Assembly: GCF_008056315.1 (NCBI RefSeq)
Contig: NZ_VRKQ01000008.1
Coordinates: forward strand, 62,001-126,000
Source: Seonamhaeicola maritimus
GTDB lineage: Bacteria > Bacteroidota > Bacteroidia > Flavobacteriales > Flavobacteriaceae
DNA: 64,000 nucleotides
Direction of reading: 5' to 3'
How positions within the stretch are numbered: the first letter of the stretch is position 1; every line of letters starts with the position of its first letter. Both the position numbers and the translations under genes were made by a program. The notes beneath the pieces were generated by a model. That model did not search any database, had not been told where the DNA came from, and was given only the letters and a program-made list of their open reading frames with translations. Of the stretch, positions 18,768 to 29,681 are shown piece after piece.

Positions 18768-20267
18768 ATGAATAATAAAAATATATTATTAGTCTTACTG
18801 GTAGTAGTGTTTAACTCAATAATGTCTGGACAGGAAAAACCTAATTTCATAGTTATTGTTGCTGATGATTTAGGATACAATGATGTTGGTTTTACGGGTT
18901 CAAAAGAAATAGAAACTCCAGCATTAGATAAATTGGCTAAAGGAGGTGTGATTTTTACAAATGGTTATGTTACACATCCTTATTGTGGTCCTTCAAGAGC
19001 GGGATTGATTACAGGGCGCTACCAAGCAAGATTTGGATTAGAAATTAATTTAACCAATTCCTATTATGATGCTTATAATGGTTTACCAACAACCGAGACC
19101 ACTTTCGCAAAGCGATTAAAAGCATCAGGCTATCGCACAGGAATGATTGGAAAGTGGCATTTAGGAGCCTCGTATTTATTTCACCCAAATAATAGAGGGT
19201 TCGACTATTTCTACGGATTCTTATCAGGAGGACATACCTATTGGCCAAAGAATGTAACAACCACGCATCCGTTGTATTTAGAAAATGGGACACCTCATTA
19301 TTCAGCAAACGAAGGCGGTTATTGGCCTTTATTACGTAACAATAATGCTGCAGAATTTGATGAGTATTTAACTACCGCTTTAAGTAGGGATGCGGCAAAA
19401 TTTGTTAAAGAAAGTGATGACCCATTCTGTTTGTATTTGGCATATAATGCACCGCATGCTCCATTAGAAGCTCCCAAGGAATTAATCGATAAATATGCGC
19501 ACATAAAGAATAAGCAACGAAGAGTTTATGCGGCCATGGTAGATGCCATGGATCAAGGTATTGGTATGGTGGTTAAAGCCTTAGAAGAATCAGGGAAATT
19601 AGATAACACCTTAATTTTCTTTATTTCTGACAACGGAGGTATAGTAGACAAAACAAGAAAAGAATCTGAGCCTAGAAGAAAGACTAAAGATTGGGGAGAT
19701 AATACGCCATATAGAGGTGGTAAAGGTAGCATGTTTGAAGGGGGGCACAACGTACCATTTATTGCCCATTGGCCCAAAGGCATTACAAGTGGGCAGACCT
19801 ATGAGTTGCCAATTTCGGCATTAGATATCGCTGCAACTTTAGTCGATTTAGGAAAAGGTGATACCTCAGGGAAACCTTTGGAAGGTGTAAACTTAGTCCC
19901 TTATGTGGAGGGTAAAAATAAAGGCGTCCCACATGAAGCCTTGTTTTGGCGTATGGATAGCGGTAAAAAATGGGCAGTAAGAACTCCAGAAGCTAAGTAT
20001 TTCCTGCCACGTGACGAAACGGGATTAAATGGAGGCTTTCTGGTAGATATGATTAATGATCCCTATGAGAGTACTAATATTATTGATAAGAACCCGAAGC
20101 TCAGAAAAAAACTAGCCAAACTCTGGAATGAGTGGAATGCGCAAAATGAACCAAATAAGTATTTACAAGCAGGAAACTATCAGAAGGCGAGGTTAAAATT
20201 CTATAAAGAATTAAGAGAAAAGCTTGATAAGGAAGCCAAAAAAGAAAAACCATTAGTTATTGAATAA
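18768..20267 (+). CDS. S1 family sulfatase
   Basis: 499 residues with signal peptide (MNNKNILLVLLVVVFNSIMSGQ). Formylglycine site C73 in CGPSR followed by AGLITGRYQ. VADDLGYNDVGF, GKWHLGAS, APHAPLEAP and ISDNGG are all canonical, so this is one of the most orthodox sulfatases of the window and resembles classical arylsulfatases. After the catalytic fold it has the usual GLNGGFLVDMINDPYE strand and a Lys-rich C-terminal helix. It starts 27 bp after the propeller gene; its stop precedes the next start by 16 bp. Confidence 0.92.
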   Translation: MNNKNILLVLLVVVFNSIMSGQEKPNFIVIVADDLGYNDVGFTGSKEIETPALDKLAKGGVIFTNGYVTHPYCGPSRAGLITGRYQARFGLEINLTNSYYDAYNGLPTTETTFAKRLKASGYRTGMIGKWHLGASYLFHPNNRGFDYFYGFLSGGHTYWPKNVTTTHPLYLENGTPHYSANEGGYWPLLRNNNAAEFDEYLTTALSRDAAKFVKESDDPFCLYLAYNAPHAPLEAPKELIDKYAHIKNKQRRVYAAMVDAMDQGIGMVVKALEESGKLDNTLIFFISDNGGIVDKTRKESEPRRKTKDWGDNTPYRGGKGSMFEGGHNVPFIAHWPKGITSGQTYELPISALDIAATLVDLGKGDTSGKPLEGVNLVPYVEGKNKGVPHEALFWRMDSGKKWAVRTPEAKYFLPRDETGLNGGFLVDMINDPYESTNIIDKNPKLRKKLAKLWNEWNAQNEPNKYLQAGNYQKARLKFYKELREKLDKEAKKEKPLVIE

Positions 20268-20283
20268 CACTTTAATTAAACAA

Positions 20284-21909
20284 ATGAAGACAATTAAAAT
20301 ATATTATATCGCATTAGTTTTAGCAGTATCTACAGTGTTTGGGTTTGCCCAAAAACAACCGAATATCGTATTGCTTTTTGCAGATGATATTAGTGCCAGA
20401 GAATTACCTGTTTATGGGTCTACTGTTTGGAGTTTGCCAAAAGGAGGCGAATTAAAAGGAGGTAATACTTCAGATACGCAATATAAAGCCCAAACTCCGG
20501 TATTAGATAAATTAGCTAATGAAGGCTGTTATATAAAAACGGCTTGGGCAGCAACAGTTTGCGGACCCAGTAGAGCTATGATGATGACTGGGCGTTATGC
20601 GCATTTGCATAAATGGTGGCACAATAAAGACAAAGGAAAGGCGCCTAATGGTAAAGGTCATTGGGATTTGTATGACAGCTCACCGCACTCAATTGCTCAT
20701 GTGGCTAAAGCAGGAGGTTATGCAACGTTTTGGGCAGGAAAAACCCAAATGAATATTGAAGGATTTGATTTTGACGAAGGTTGTTTTACTCCTGGTGAGG
20801 GCTCATATAATAAAGCCATTCATACTACTGATTTCAGATTAGAAACTAGAAAGGAGACCGGTAAAAAGAAAATATTCAATGCCGATACGGGTAAGGCTTT
20901 GACCCAAAAAAGTTATGTGCAATCGGGCTGGTATTGGAAGCCTCATGTGCAGTTAATGAATCACCCAGATACTTCAGAAAGATTGGTTTGGTGGCCAAAT
21001 ACAAAAGCTTCCAAAAAGAAATTTGGATTGAACACCTTTGGGCCAGATGTAGAATTGGAATACATATTTGAGTTCATGGAACGGAAACAAAAAGAAAACC
21101 AACCATTCTTTGTGTATCATACCAGTCATTTGGGGCATGATGCTTTTGATTTTTTACATCCGGAATCTGGAAACAAATGGCCCGGGACACCAAAAATTAA
21201 TTGGGACGGGAAAAAGTATACCCGCACAAACCCGAAGGTTACAGGTGATAATGGGGTTTACAATACCTATGGAACGATTACTGAAGATGGAATTCATACG
21301 CATGTAAATTACTTGGATTACCAAATCTGGCAGTATATGAACAAGTTTAAAGAATTGGGCATTGAAAACAACTCTATCTTCATTTTTTGTGCCGATAATG
21401 GTACTAGCGGTTATGGTAAGTCAAGTCCTATTTCTCAAACAGGCACGCACGTACCACTTATAATTTATGCTCCTGGAATGAATCTGACAAAAAAAGGAGC
21501 ACAGAACGTGTTGGCTAATATATCAGATTTAGTGCCCACCATTGCCGATTTGGGCGGTGTTACCATTCCAGAATCTTATGAGGTTAATGGTGAAAGTTTA
21601 GTACCTTTCTTAACAACCGATAAACCGAAACACCGTGAATGGATATACGGCTATCATAAAGAAACAACATTAATTAGAGGTGATTTAGTAATGAAAGACG
21701 GGAATAATGTTTGGTATGATGTTAGTAAAGAACCAGCAGACTTAATCAGTTTTCCAAAAATCAAAGATTGGACTAAGGTGTCAGAAGCACATAGAAAAGA
21801 GCGCGATGAATTGCAAGATATTGTCCCTAGATTTGATTATCACGCAACGGCCCATGATGCTCCAATAGACGGTTATGGTAAAGTGATGCCTTTGGTTAGA
21901 AATAATTAA
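20284..21909 (+). CDS. S1 family sulfatase with GKTQ variant motif
   Basis: 541 residues from ATG 20284, which gives a clean signal peptide (MKTIKIYYIALVLAVSTVFGFAQ); an in-frame TTG at 20260 would overlap the preceding gene and adds nothing. Formylglycine site C93 (CGPSR, MMMTGRYA). An insertion of about 15-20 residues (SLPKGGELKGGNTSDTQY) precedes TPVLDKLANEG. FADDIS and CADNGTSGYG are the metal motifs. The usual GKWH reads AGKTQMN (K154, Q156), so the active-site His is replaced by Gln. It is part of the 16.1-43 kb run; the next gene starts 11 bp on. Confidence 0.88.
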   Translation: MKTIKIYYIALVLAVSTVFGFAQKQPNIVLLFADDISARELPVYGSTVWSLPKGGELKGGNTSDTQYKAQTPVLDKLANEGCYIKTAWAATVCGPSRAMMMTGRYAHLHKWWHNKDKGKAPNGKGHWDLYDSSPHSIAHVAKAGGYATFWAGKTQMNIEGFDFDEGCFTPGEGSYNKAIHTTDFRLETRKETGKKKIFNADTGKALTQKSYVQSGWYWKPHVQLMNHPDTSERLVWWPNTKASKKKFGLNTFGPDVELEYIFEFMERKQKENQPFFVYHTSHLGHDAFDFLHPESGNKWPGTPKINWDGKKYTRTNPKVTGDNGVYNTYGTITEDGIHTHVNYLDYQIWQYMNKFKELGIENNSIFIFCADNGTSGYGKSSPISQTGTHVPLIIYAPGMNLTKKGAQNVLANISDLVPTIADLGGVTIPESYEVNGESLVPFLTTDKPKHREWIYGYHKETTLIRGDLVMKDGNNVWYDVSKEPADLISFPKIKDWTKVSEAHRKERDELQDIVPRFDYHATAHDAPIDGYGKVMPLVRNN

Positions 21910-21920
21910 TCCAATATAAA

Positions 21921-24083
21921 ATGAATCTAAGACCTTTAATTTTAATTGTTGCGGGGTTTTTCTGTTTAACTATGAACGGACAATCTAGAGGTATTTATAT
22001 GTCCTCGGAGTCTGAAGTGACCAAATTAGCTTTGGAAAAGTTAGCTGCTCAAATTAGTTTTTCAAAGCACGATATGGAGGCAATTAATAAAACTAAAACC
22101 GTAGATTCAAAAATCATATTATTAAATATAGAGCATGATAAATCTTGGATAAAGAAATTCAAATTAAAACTAGAGGATATTAAGTCGGAGGGTTTTCAAA
22201 TAATAAATCAAGATAAGGATACCTATTTGGTAGCTTTTGATGATGCTGGTTTAATGTATGGGATATTAGAGTTAAAGGATCAGCTTAAGCTATTTGGTGA
22301 AGATTCAAAATTTAAGGAGAAAACAGAAAATCCGCATTTTTCATTTAGGGCTGTAAAATTTAACCTTCCTTGGTCATCTTATAGGATTGGTGAATCGCTT
22401 CATCTTCACATGAAGACAGTAAAAGATACGGTTTTCTGGGAAGGCTATTTAGATATGATGGCGGAGCAAAGGTTAAATGCTTTAACGCTTTGGAATTTAC
22501 ACCCCTTCACATTCATGATTCAACCAGAAAAATTTCCTGAGGCAACCCAATTTTCTGGACAGGAGTTTAAAGATTGGCAGGCCTTTTGGCGTACGCTATT
22601 TAAAATGGCTAAAGATCGCAGCATAGAAACTTACATTGTAAATTGGAACATTATTACTTCACCAGGCTTGACCGAAACCCACAATGTAGCTAACTATAAA
22701 GACGATTTGGAATGGCATTATGGTTTTACACCGGCAGATACCTCGCAGGTCATTGTAGATTATATGAGAGAAAGTATTACCCAGACCATCAACGAATATC
22801 CTAATTTAACAGGTTTAGGAGTTAGCATAGGCGAGCGCATGAAAATGCCTATGGAAGAAGCTATGAAATGGGTGAAAAATACTTTTGTGGCTGGTATGAA
22901 AAATGCCAATCGTAAAGTAAAGTTCATTCATAGAGCACCCTTTAAAGTGGAGCCTGAAATAGCTAGAGAATATATAGAATCTTACACAGATACTGAAGGA
23001 CCAATTATAATGGAATTCAAGTTCAATTGGTCTCATGGGCATTCAACCCCAAATTTGGCCATAACCCATGGAGGAAAAGTGTCTGATCAGTATTGGAATC
23101 CCAAACCTTCAAACTATAAAATGGCTTGGATGATGCGTAATGAAGATTTTATTATGTTGAATTGGGGTAATACAGAATTCATTCGTGAACATATTAAAGT
23201 AAACGATTTTCAAGATATCACAATGGGGTATTTTATTGGCTCTGAAACCTATATTCCGGCTAAGGAATATAGAATGAGACCTGAGAGTAATTATAATTGG
23301 AAATACGCTTACGAAAAAGATTGGGAGTTCTATCAAATGTGGGGACGCCTAATGTATGACCCGAATACTAGTGACAATTATTTTATTCAAAATTTTAAAC
23401 ACAGGTATGGCGATGCTGTTGGTGAGTCTTTGTTTAGGGCCTTACAGTTAGGAAGTGAAATGCCATTACGGTTTTCAACATACTACAAAGGTACTTGGGA
23501 CTTCACCATATATAGTGAGGGTTTCCTTAACGGAAAACAACTTTATAGAAATTACAAAGAAGCTGAAGATGCTTTTATCCAGATTGATGAAATGATTACT
23601 CATGAAACCTTGGATCCACTTTATCTTAATATTGATAATTATAACAACCTTAAATTAGAGAATAAAGCCATCGGAGATGAACTAGTAACCCCATTAGAAA
23701 TTGCTGAAGAAATGGAGCAAAACGGATTGCTAATTTTGGAGTTGTGTGAACAAATTCAAGATAAGCCTTCACGAAATCTAGATAACTTTAATATAGAGCT
23801 CAATGATGTAAAAGCATGGGCAAACTTAAGCCTGTATTTTGCAGATAAACTTATGGCGGGTATTTATTTGGATGAAGCCGTTAAAACTAAGAACGAAACG
23901 AAAAGGCAAAAAGCTATTGGTTTTCTAAAGAATGCCTCAAAGCATTGGTTAGATTTAGTTGAATCTACACAGCAATACCAAGAAGTTTCTTTGCTGCATA
24001 TTAGGTCTTTCAAATTTTCTTGGGAAATGTATTATCCAAGAGTTTTGAAGGATATTGAAATAGCAGAAGCCATAAAATTTTAA
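21921..24083 (+). CDS. GH67/GH20-like glycoside hydrolase (alpha-glucuronidase-type N-domain + TIM barrel)
   Basis: 720 residues with signal peptide (…GFFCLTMNGQ). Residues about 25-130 fit the alpha/beta N-terminal domain found ahead of GH67 and GH20 barrels; LVAFDDAGLMYGILELKDQL resembles its conserved end. Residues about 135-500 look like a TIM barrel (FRAVKFNLPWSSYR, MMAEQRLNALTLWNLH, GLGVSIGERM, VKFIHRAPF, MEFKFNWSHGHSTPN). Residues about 500-720 are helical, with WEFYQMWGRLMYDP. Glutamates in GLGVSIGER and YFIGSETY are candidate catalytic residues, but I cannot name the pair. Hydrolysis of a uronic acid or amino sugar linkage is inference. It lies 11 bp after a sulfatase and 30 bp before the tandem trio. 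Confidence 0.55.
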   Translation: MNLRPLILIVAGFFCLTMNGQSRGIYMSSESEVTKLALEKLAAQISFSKHDMEAINKTKTVDSKIILLNIEHDKSWIKKFKLKLEDIKSEGFQIINQDKDTYLVAFDDAGLMYGILELKDQLKLFGEDSKFKEKTENPHFSFRAVKFNLPWSSYRIGESLHLHMKTVKDTVFWEGYLDMMAEQRLNALTLWNLHPFTFMIQPEKFPEATQFSGQEFKDWQAFWRTLFKMAKDRSIETYIVNWNIITSPGLTETHNVANYKDDLEWHYGFTPADTSQVIVDYMRESITQTINEYPNLTGLGVSIGERMKMPMEEAMKWVKNTFVAGMKNANRKVKFIHRAPFKVEPEIAREYIESYTDTEGPIIMEFKFNWSHGHSTPNLAITHGGKVSDQYWNPKPSNYKMAWMMRNEDFIMLNWGNTEFIREHIKVNDFQDITMGYFIGSETYIPAKEYRMRPESNYNWKYAYEKDWEFYQMWGRLMYDPNTSDNYFIQNFKHRYGDAVGESLFRALQLGSEMPLRFSTYYKGTWDFTIYSEGFLNGKQLYRNYKEAEDAFIQIDEMITHETLDPLYLNIDNYNNLKLENKAIGDELVTPLEIAEEMEQNGLLILELCEQIQDKPSRNLDNFNIELNDVKAWANLSLYFADKLMAGIYLDEAVKTKNETKRQKAIGFLKNASKHWLDLVESTQQYQEVSLLHIRSFKFSWEMYYPRVLKDIEIAEAIKF

Positions 24084-24113
24084 ACTTTATTAATAAAGAA
24101 AACCCCATAAACT

Positions 24114-25946
24114 ATGAAGCGAAACAGTATAATCCTTTTTGTAATAGTCTTATTGATATCTGGAAAAGTGAGTGTTTTTGCCCAAGAACAACAGCCAAAC
24201 ATACTGTTCATATTAACAGATGATCAAAGATATGACTCCGTAAAAACATTTAACAAGGCTATTGATGGTCAAGAGATGAGTAGTTTAGGTTATATTGAAT
24301 CACCAGAGGTTGATAAACTGGCTGCTCAAGGCACAACATTTATAAACACCTATTGTCAAGCGGCTGGGTGTGCGCCTTCTCGCGCGGTTATGCATCAAGG
24401 ACGTTATCCTTTTAGGTCTGGTATTTATGAATTTGAATGGCATAACAATGTTGCTGAACATATGGAACCTTCTCTACCAGAGCAATTGGCAACAATGGGC
24501 TATCAAACATTTCACGTTGGTAAACTGGGTTACAGACTTAAAGGGTTGACTGAAGATGGAAAAACAAAAAGTCATAAAGTATATCAAACCGATATTGATT
24601 TCAGAAGATTAGGTTTTGAAGGGTTAACTGATTATACCTATGGAAGCATTAAAGAAATAGATGGAAAACTGCTTAATCCACCAGTGACTAGAGTCGAATT
24701 GTTTGTCACTCCAGAAGGTGAATTTGAATATGTTTGTGACGAATTAATATCACAAAGAAAAGAGTATAAGACTGTTGCCAAAGAGCTTACAGAGAAGTAT
24801 GATTTGATAAGACATTATAAAAAAGGAACAAAAGAATCTAATTCAAAAGGGATGATAATTTCCGGGGTGAGTCCGCAACCGGCAGGAAAAACACGGGATG
24901 GTTATTATACGCATTTCTTGAATGAATACTTGATTAATGAAAATCAACAATTTAATGCAGGAAAACTTAAGTTTAAAGGCGTTGACCCATCAAAACCAGT
25001 ATTTGCCCATATTGGCTATGATTTTCCGCACACACCTGTTCTGCCACCAGCAGATTACCGCGAGCGTTTTCAAAAACATACTTATAAAATTCCGAAGATT
25101 ACAGATAAAGAATTACAAGCAATACCTGAACAGGTTAAAAGACTAGTCAATAATAAGTACACGGATCATATGACTGAGGAAGACTTACAGAAAATGATCC
25201 AAGATTATTATGCTTTTTGTGCTTATGGAGATAGGTTAGTTGGTAAAGCAGCTAATGATTTTATTGCTTATAGCGAAAAACATAAGCAACCATGGATGAT
25301 TATTTATGTATGCGGAGATCACGGATGGAAGTTAAATGAACACGGAGCTACGTCAAAATTCACTCCTTGGGAATGGGATACGCATAACCCTATGATTGTG
25401 GTTTCGTCTGATAAAAAGAAATTCCCTGCGGGAAAAATAGTTAGGGAGTTTACTGAATTTGTCGATATAGCACCTACTGCTTTAGGTGCTGCCGGAGCTG
25501 ATTTAACTAATGAGAAATTCGAGTATTTAGATGGTTTAGATTTATCAAAAACCGTTTCTAAAGAAGCGCCAATAAGAGATTATATTATTGGGGAAACACA
25601 TGCTGTTATTGGTCCAAGAGCCTTCATTAGAACAAAAGATTATGTGTTGTCTGTAAAAACGAGGCCATCAAGAAAGGAAGGTGAAAATATGAAATGGGCA
25701 TTATCAGCTTCATGGGAAGATCTGGATCCAGCCTTATACGATTCTAAAAAAGACCCGCAAGAAATTAACAATGTAGCTTTTGATAAGAAGTATCAAAAAA
25801 TAGCAAAAAAGATGAAGGACAAATTATTGAATATTGTTCTTGGAGATAATCGAGTTGAGATTAATTGGGGAAGATGGGGAGAAGGCACTAAAATTTACAG
25901 AAGTAATTTTGCAGCTGGAGCACATGATTATAAGCTAAAACTTTAA
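24114..25946 (+). CDS. S1 family sulfatase, tandem copy 1
   Basis: 610 residues with signal peptide (…VSVFAQ). Formylglycine site C86 (CAPSR); the following motif is MHQGRYPF instead of the usual [LM][14 protein letters not shown] and [12 protein letters not shown] are the metal motifs, and [10 protein letters not shown] holds the conserved His. The GKWH site reads VGKLGYR (K137, no His). The C-terminus [21 protein letters not shown]…SHDYKLKL-type ending is shared by all three tandem genes. The [10 protein letters not shown] and [10 protein letters not shown] motifs recall iduronate-2-sulfatase-like S1 enzymes, but the subfamily is not settled. It is the first of three adjacent paralogues. 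Confidence 0.9.
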   Translation: MKRNSIILFVIVLLISGKVSVFAQEQQPNILFILTDDQRYDSVKTFNKAIDGQEMSSLGYIESPEVDKLAAQGTTFINTYCQAAGCAPSRAVMHQGRYPFRSGIYEFEWHNNVAEHMEPSLPEQLATMGYQTFHVGKLGYRLKGLTEDGKTKSHKVYQTDIDFRRLGFEGLTDYTYGSIKEIDGKLLNPPVTRVELFVTPEGEFEYVCDELISQRKEYKTVAKELTEKYDLIRHYKKGTKESNSKGMIISGVSPQPAGKTRDGYYTHFLNEYLINENQQFNAGKLKFKGVDPSKPVFAHIGYDFPHTPVLPPADYRERFQKHTYKIPKITDKELQAIPEQVKRLVNNKYTDHMTEEDLQKMIQDYYAFCAYGDRLVGKAANDFIAYSEKHKQPWMIIYVCGDHGWKLNEHGATSKFTPWEWDTHNPMIVVSSDKKKFPAGKIVREFTEFVDIAPTALGAAGADLTNEKFEYLDGLDLSKTVSKEAPIRDYIIGETHAVIGPRAFIRTKDYVLSVKTRPSRKEGENMKWALSASWEDLDPALYDSKKDPQEINNVAFDKKYQKIAKKMKDKLLNIVLGDNRVEINWGRWGEGTKIYRSNFAAGAHDYKLKL

Positions 25947-25973
25947 AGCGAATAAAGAAAATCAATATAAAAA

Positions 25974-27839
25974 ATGAAAAATAGATTAGTTATAGGAGTC
26001 CTATGTTTTCTAGGGTTTTTCAAGATAGGTTATGCCCAAGAAAAACAGCCTAATGTACTTTGGGTGTTAACAGATGACCAACGTTATGATGCCATTCCTG
26101 CATTTAATAAGATGTTGCATGGTAGAGAGAATAGTGCCCTAGGGTATGTAGAATCTCCAAATGTAGACCGACTTTCAGAAATGGGAACTACTTTTATAAA
26201 TACCTATTGTCAAGCACAAGGCTGTGCTCCTTCTAGAGCCTCTATGCATACAGGTAGATACCCCTTTCGTTCAGGAATATACCAGTTTGAATACTTTAAC
26301 AATAATACAGATAACTCGTATCCATTATTACCAGAGGAAATGGTGAAATTGGGCTATCAAACTTTGCATGTGGGTAAATTAGGAGTTCGTATTAGAACAT
26401 TAAAAAATAACAATGCGGTAAAGTTTCCTGTGTATCAGGTGGATATAGATTCAAAAATTATTGAAAATGAAGGTTTACCTGAATGGGGGAAAGAATCTGT
26501 TGTAAAGGAAGTTAATGGAGTAAAATTAAAGAAACCTTTAAAAAACGTTACTTATTTTAAAGATGCGGATGGTACGATTTACTACAAATCTGAAGTATTG
26601 GAGAAAGAAAACCCGCAATTAAGTGGTATGGCAAAAGAAGCTTTTGATAAGTATGAGCTTTTTTATAAATACAACAAGAAAAAAGGTCAGCCTCAAAGTG
26701 TTTTCAACAAAGGTGTATTGGCAGGTGTAAGTCCGCAACCATATGGAAAAACTAGAGATGGCCATTATACAACCTCCTTTGTAAACTTTCTGGAAAATGA
26801 AAATAAACAGTTTAAAGTAGGCGAAACAATTTTTGGAGGCGTTAATTCATCAAAACCATTATTTGCTCATATAGGATACGATTTTCCGCATACTCCAGTG
26901 TTACCACCTAAAGAATATAGAGATCGTTTTCAAAAGTATTCGTATGACATTCCAGAACTTACAAAAGAAGAATTTAAGAAAATGGCAAAAGCCTTTCAAA
27001 AGAGAGTGAATTTAAGTTATTCAGATGATTATACCGATGTGGAAAAACAAAAAATGGTTCAAGATTACTATGCTTTTTGTGCCTATGGAGATGCTTTAAT
27101 AGGAGAGGCAGTAGATGCGTTTATTGATTACAGTGAAAGTAAAAAACAACCTTGGTTAATAGTTTATGTATGTGGAGATCATGGCTGGAAGCTTAATGAA
27201 CATGGTTCTATTGCAAAAAATACACCTTGGGAAATAGATAGCCATAACCCTATAATTGTGGTGTCTTCCGATAAGAAAAAATTCCCAAAAGGTAAGGTGG
27301 TTAGAGACTTTACGGAGTTTGTAGATATTGCACCAACTATTCTTAATGCTGCTGGTGCAGATATTTATAGCAATAGTTTTAAGCACTTAGATGGCTTGGA
27401 CTTAGAAAAAGTAGTATCTGGAAATGCATCGGTAAGAGATTATGTTATTGGAGAAAGTCATCATGGCATAGGACCAAGAGCATACATAAGGACAAAAGAT
27501 TATATGTTCTCAGTAAAAACAAGGCCTAATTCAAAAAGAGGTATAAAAATGGATTGGGCTATGAATGCTAGCTACCAAGATTTAGATCCTGCATTGTATC
27601 ATACAAAAAAAGACCCTCAAGAGATTGATAACCTAGCCTTTAATTCAAAATACAATAAAATAGCAATGCAATTGAAAGAGAAGTTGCTAAACATTGTTAT
27701 TGGTGATGGTAGATCAGAAATAAATTGGGGAGGCGATAATTATGGAAAAAACACCAAGGCCATAGGTACCAAGGTTTACAAAAGCAATTTTGCCAAAGGA
27801 TCACATGATTTTAAATTAAAATTAGCAAATACTAAATAG
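25974..27839 (+). CDS. S1 family sulfatase, tandem copy 2
   Basis: 621 residues with signal peptide (…FFKIGYAQ). Formylglycine site C84 ([25 protein letters not shown]). The motifs [37 protein letters not shown] and [12 protein letters not shown] match copies 1 and 3 almost word for word. The region around residues 150-260 (between the KLG motif and [13 protein letters not shown]) is more variable, as is the C-terminal insertion [13 protein letters not shown]. That pattern suggests different substrate pockets on one scaffold. It starts 27 bp after copy 1 and ends 2 bp before the start of copy 3. Confidence 0.9.
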   Translation: MKNRLVIGVLCFLGFFKIGYAQEKQPNVLWVLTDDQRYDAIPAFNKMLHGRENSALGYVESPNVDRLSEMGTTFINTYCQAQGCAPSRASMHTGRYPFRSGIYQFEYFNNNTDNSYPLLPEEMVKLGYQTLHVGKLGVRIRTLKNNNAVKFPVYQVDIDSKIIENEGLPEWGKESVVKEVNGVKLKKPLKNVTYFKDADGTIYYKSEVLEKENPQLSGMAKEAFDKYELFYKYNKKKGQPQSVFNKGVLAGVSPQPYGKTRDGHYTTSFVNFLENENKQFKVGETIFGGVNSSKPLFAHIGYDFPHTPVLPPKEYRDRFQKYSYDIPELTKEEFKKMAKAFQKRVNLSYSDDYTDVEKQKMVQDYYAFCAYGDALIGEAVDAFIDYSESKKQPWLIVYVCGDHGWKLNEHGSIAKNTPWEIDSHNPIIVVSSDKKKFPKGKVVRDFTEFVDIAPTILNAAGADIYSNSFKHLDGLDLEKVVSGNASVRDYVIGESHHGIGPRAYIRTKDYMFSVKTRPNSKRGIKMDWAMNASYQDLDPALYHTKKDPQEIDNLAFNSKYNKIAMQLKEKLLNIVIGDGRSEINWGGDNYGKNTKAIGTKVYKSNFAKGSHDFKLKLANTK

Positions 27840-27841
27840 AA

Positions 27842-29674
27842 ATGAAAAGAAGCATAGTAATTGTACTGTTGCTTTTAATAGCAGTAAATAAAGTTGGTTT
27901 TAGTCAAGAACAACAACCCAATGTACTTTGGGTGTTAACAGATGACCATCGATATGATGCCATTAAATCCTTTAACAAAATGCTCCACGGTAGGGAAAAC
28001 AGTGAATTGGGCTATGTGGAGTCGCCACAGGCGGATAGGCTCACGGAAATGGGGACTACTTTTATTAATACCTATTGTCAAGCCGCTGGTTGTGCACCAT
28101 CAAGAACCTCCATGCACTCGGGTCGTTATCCCTTTCGTTCAGGAGTTTATGAGTTTGAATATTATAATAATAATGCAGAACACTATGAACCGTATTTGCC
28201 GGAACAAATGGAAAGTTTAGGCTATCAAACGGTGCATATAGGTAAATTAGGTGTCAGGATTAAGACCATTAAAAATGGAAAAGCGGTTCCGCATGAATTG
28301 TATCAAACAGATATTAACTTTAAGCAGCTAAGAAGAGACGGACTTACAGGTTGGGGTAAAGATTGGTTCTATGAATTAGATGGTGAAAAATTAGAAAAGC
28401 CATTAAAAAGCACAGAGTTTTTCGTAACCGAAGACGGTGAGTTTGAATACATTTCAGAAAGGTTAGAAAATGAGTTTACAAAATATAAAGGAACTGCAGA
28501 AAAAGCGCATAGGAAATATGACTTGTTAAGGCATTACAATAAAAAGAAAGGTCCTCAAACCCCATTTTCACCAGGTATATTAGCAGGAGTAAGTTCAAGA
28601 AAAGCAGGAGAAACCAGAGATGGGTATTATTCTTCAATATTCGAAGAATTTCTTAAAAATGAAAATAGGGAGTTCAAAGCTGGTTCAAGGACTTTTGAAG
28701 GTGTAGATACGGGTAAACCCCTATTCTGTCATATAGGATATGATTTTCCACATACACCGGTATTACCACCAGCAAGTTACAGGGACCGTTTTAAAAAGTA
28801 TACTTATAAGGTGCCCGCTTTTGATGAGGATGAATTGAAAACTATGTCTGCTCAACAGAAGAAGCAGGTAATGAACAGCTATACGAATCATTTTACAGCT
28901 GCCGAAAAACAAGCTATGATTCAAGATTATTTCGCGTTTTGTGCTTATGGTGATGATTTAGTTGGTCAAGCAGTTGATGATTTTATAGCATATAGTGAAA
29001 AAAACAACCAACCTTGGATGGTCATGTACGTAGTTGGAGATCATGGTTGGAAATTAAATGATCATGGGTCCGTTTCAAAATTTACACCTTGGGAAATTGA
29101 TACCCATAACCCCATTATTGTAGTGTCTTCAAATAAAAAGAAATTTCCTGCCGGAAAAGTTGTTAGGGATTATACTGAATTTGTGGATATAGCCCCAACA
29201 ATATTAGCAGCAGGAGGTGCCGATCTAAAAGCTGAAAAATTTGAATATTTAGACGGCTTGGACATGGCCGATGTTGCGGCGGGAAAATCGCCTAAAAGAG
29301 ATTATATCATAGGAGAAGCTCATGCGGTTACTGGTCCAAGGGCTTTTATTCGAACAAAAGATTATGTATTCTCCATGCAAACGCGTCCGAATAAAACCAG
29401 AGGTAAAGATATGGATTGGGCCCTCAAAGCATCTTATGAAGATTTAGATCCGGCATTATACGATACCAATAAAGACCCACACGAAGTGAACAATTTAGCA
29501 TTCAATAAGAAGTATCAAAAAATAGCTAATAAAATGAAAGAGAAGCTTATCAATATTGTGCTTGGTGATAATAGAGTTGAAGTAGGTTGGGGTAAAGGTG
29601 GTAATGTTACAGGAACTACCGTTTACAGAAGTAATTTTGCACCAGGATCACACGATTATAAATTAAAGTTATAG
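27842..29674 (+). CDS. S1 family sulfatase, tandem copy 3
   Basis: 610 residues with signal peptide (…VNKVGFSQ). Formylglycine site C84 ([25 protein letters not shown]). The first metal motif is TDDHRYD, where copies 1 and 2 have TDDQRYD. GKLGVR again replaces [16 protein letters not shown] has Asp where the others have Glu. [13 protein letters not shown] replaces the GVSPQP- of copies 1 and 2. By motif similarity it seems nearest to copy 2 in the N-terminal half and to copy 1 at the C-terminus ([23 protein letters not shown]). That would fit recombination between copies but needs an alignment. Confidence 0.9.
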   Translation: MKRSIVIVLLLLIAVNKVGFSQEQQPNVLWVLTDDHRYDAIKSFNKMLHGRENSELGYVESPQADRLTEMGTTFINTYCQAAGCAPSRTSMHSGRYPFRSGVYEFEYYNNNAEHYEPYLPEQMESLGYQTVHIGKLGVRIKTIKNGKAVPHELYQTDINFKQLRRDGLTGWGKDWFYELDGEKLEKPLKSTEFFVTEDGEFEYISERLENEFTKYKGTAEKAHRKYDLLRHYNKKKGPQTPFSPGILAGVSSRKAGETRDGYYSSIFEEFLKNENREFKAGSRTFEGVDTGKPLFCHIGYDFPHTPVLPPASYRDRFKKYTYKVPAFDEDELKTMSAQQKKQVMNSYTNHFTAAEKQAMIQDYFAFCAYGDDLVGQAVDDFIAYSEKNNQPWMVMYVVGDHGWKLNDHGSVSKFTPWEIDTHNPIIVVSSNKKKFPAGKVVRDYTEFVDIAPTILAAGGADLKAEKFEYLDGLDMADVAAGKSPKRDYIIGEAHAVTGPRAFIRTKDYVFSMQTRPNKTRGKDMDWALKASYEDLDPALYDTNKDPHEVNNLAFNKKYQKIANKMKEKLINIVLGDNRVEVGWGKGGNVTGTTVYRSNFAPGSHDYKLKL

Positions 29675-29681
29675 AAGAAAT

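Noticed and set aside
20260-20283. TTG start for the sulfatase overlapping the preceding gene
   Set aside because: The ATG at 20284 gives an exact signal peptide; the upstream residues add nothing.
24114-29674. The sulfatase tandem as a transposon or insertion-sequence product
   Set aside because: No transposase, terminal inverted repeats or target-site duplications are visible around the genes.
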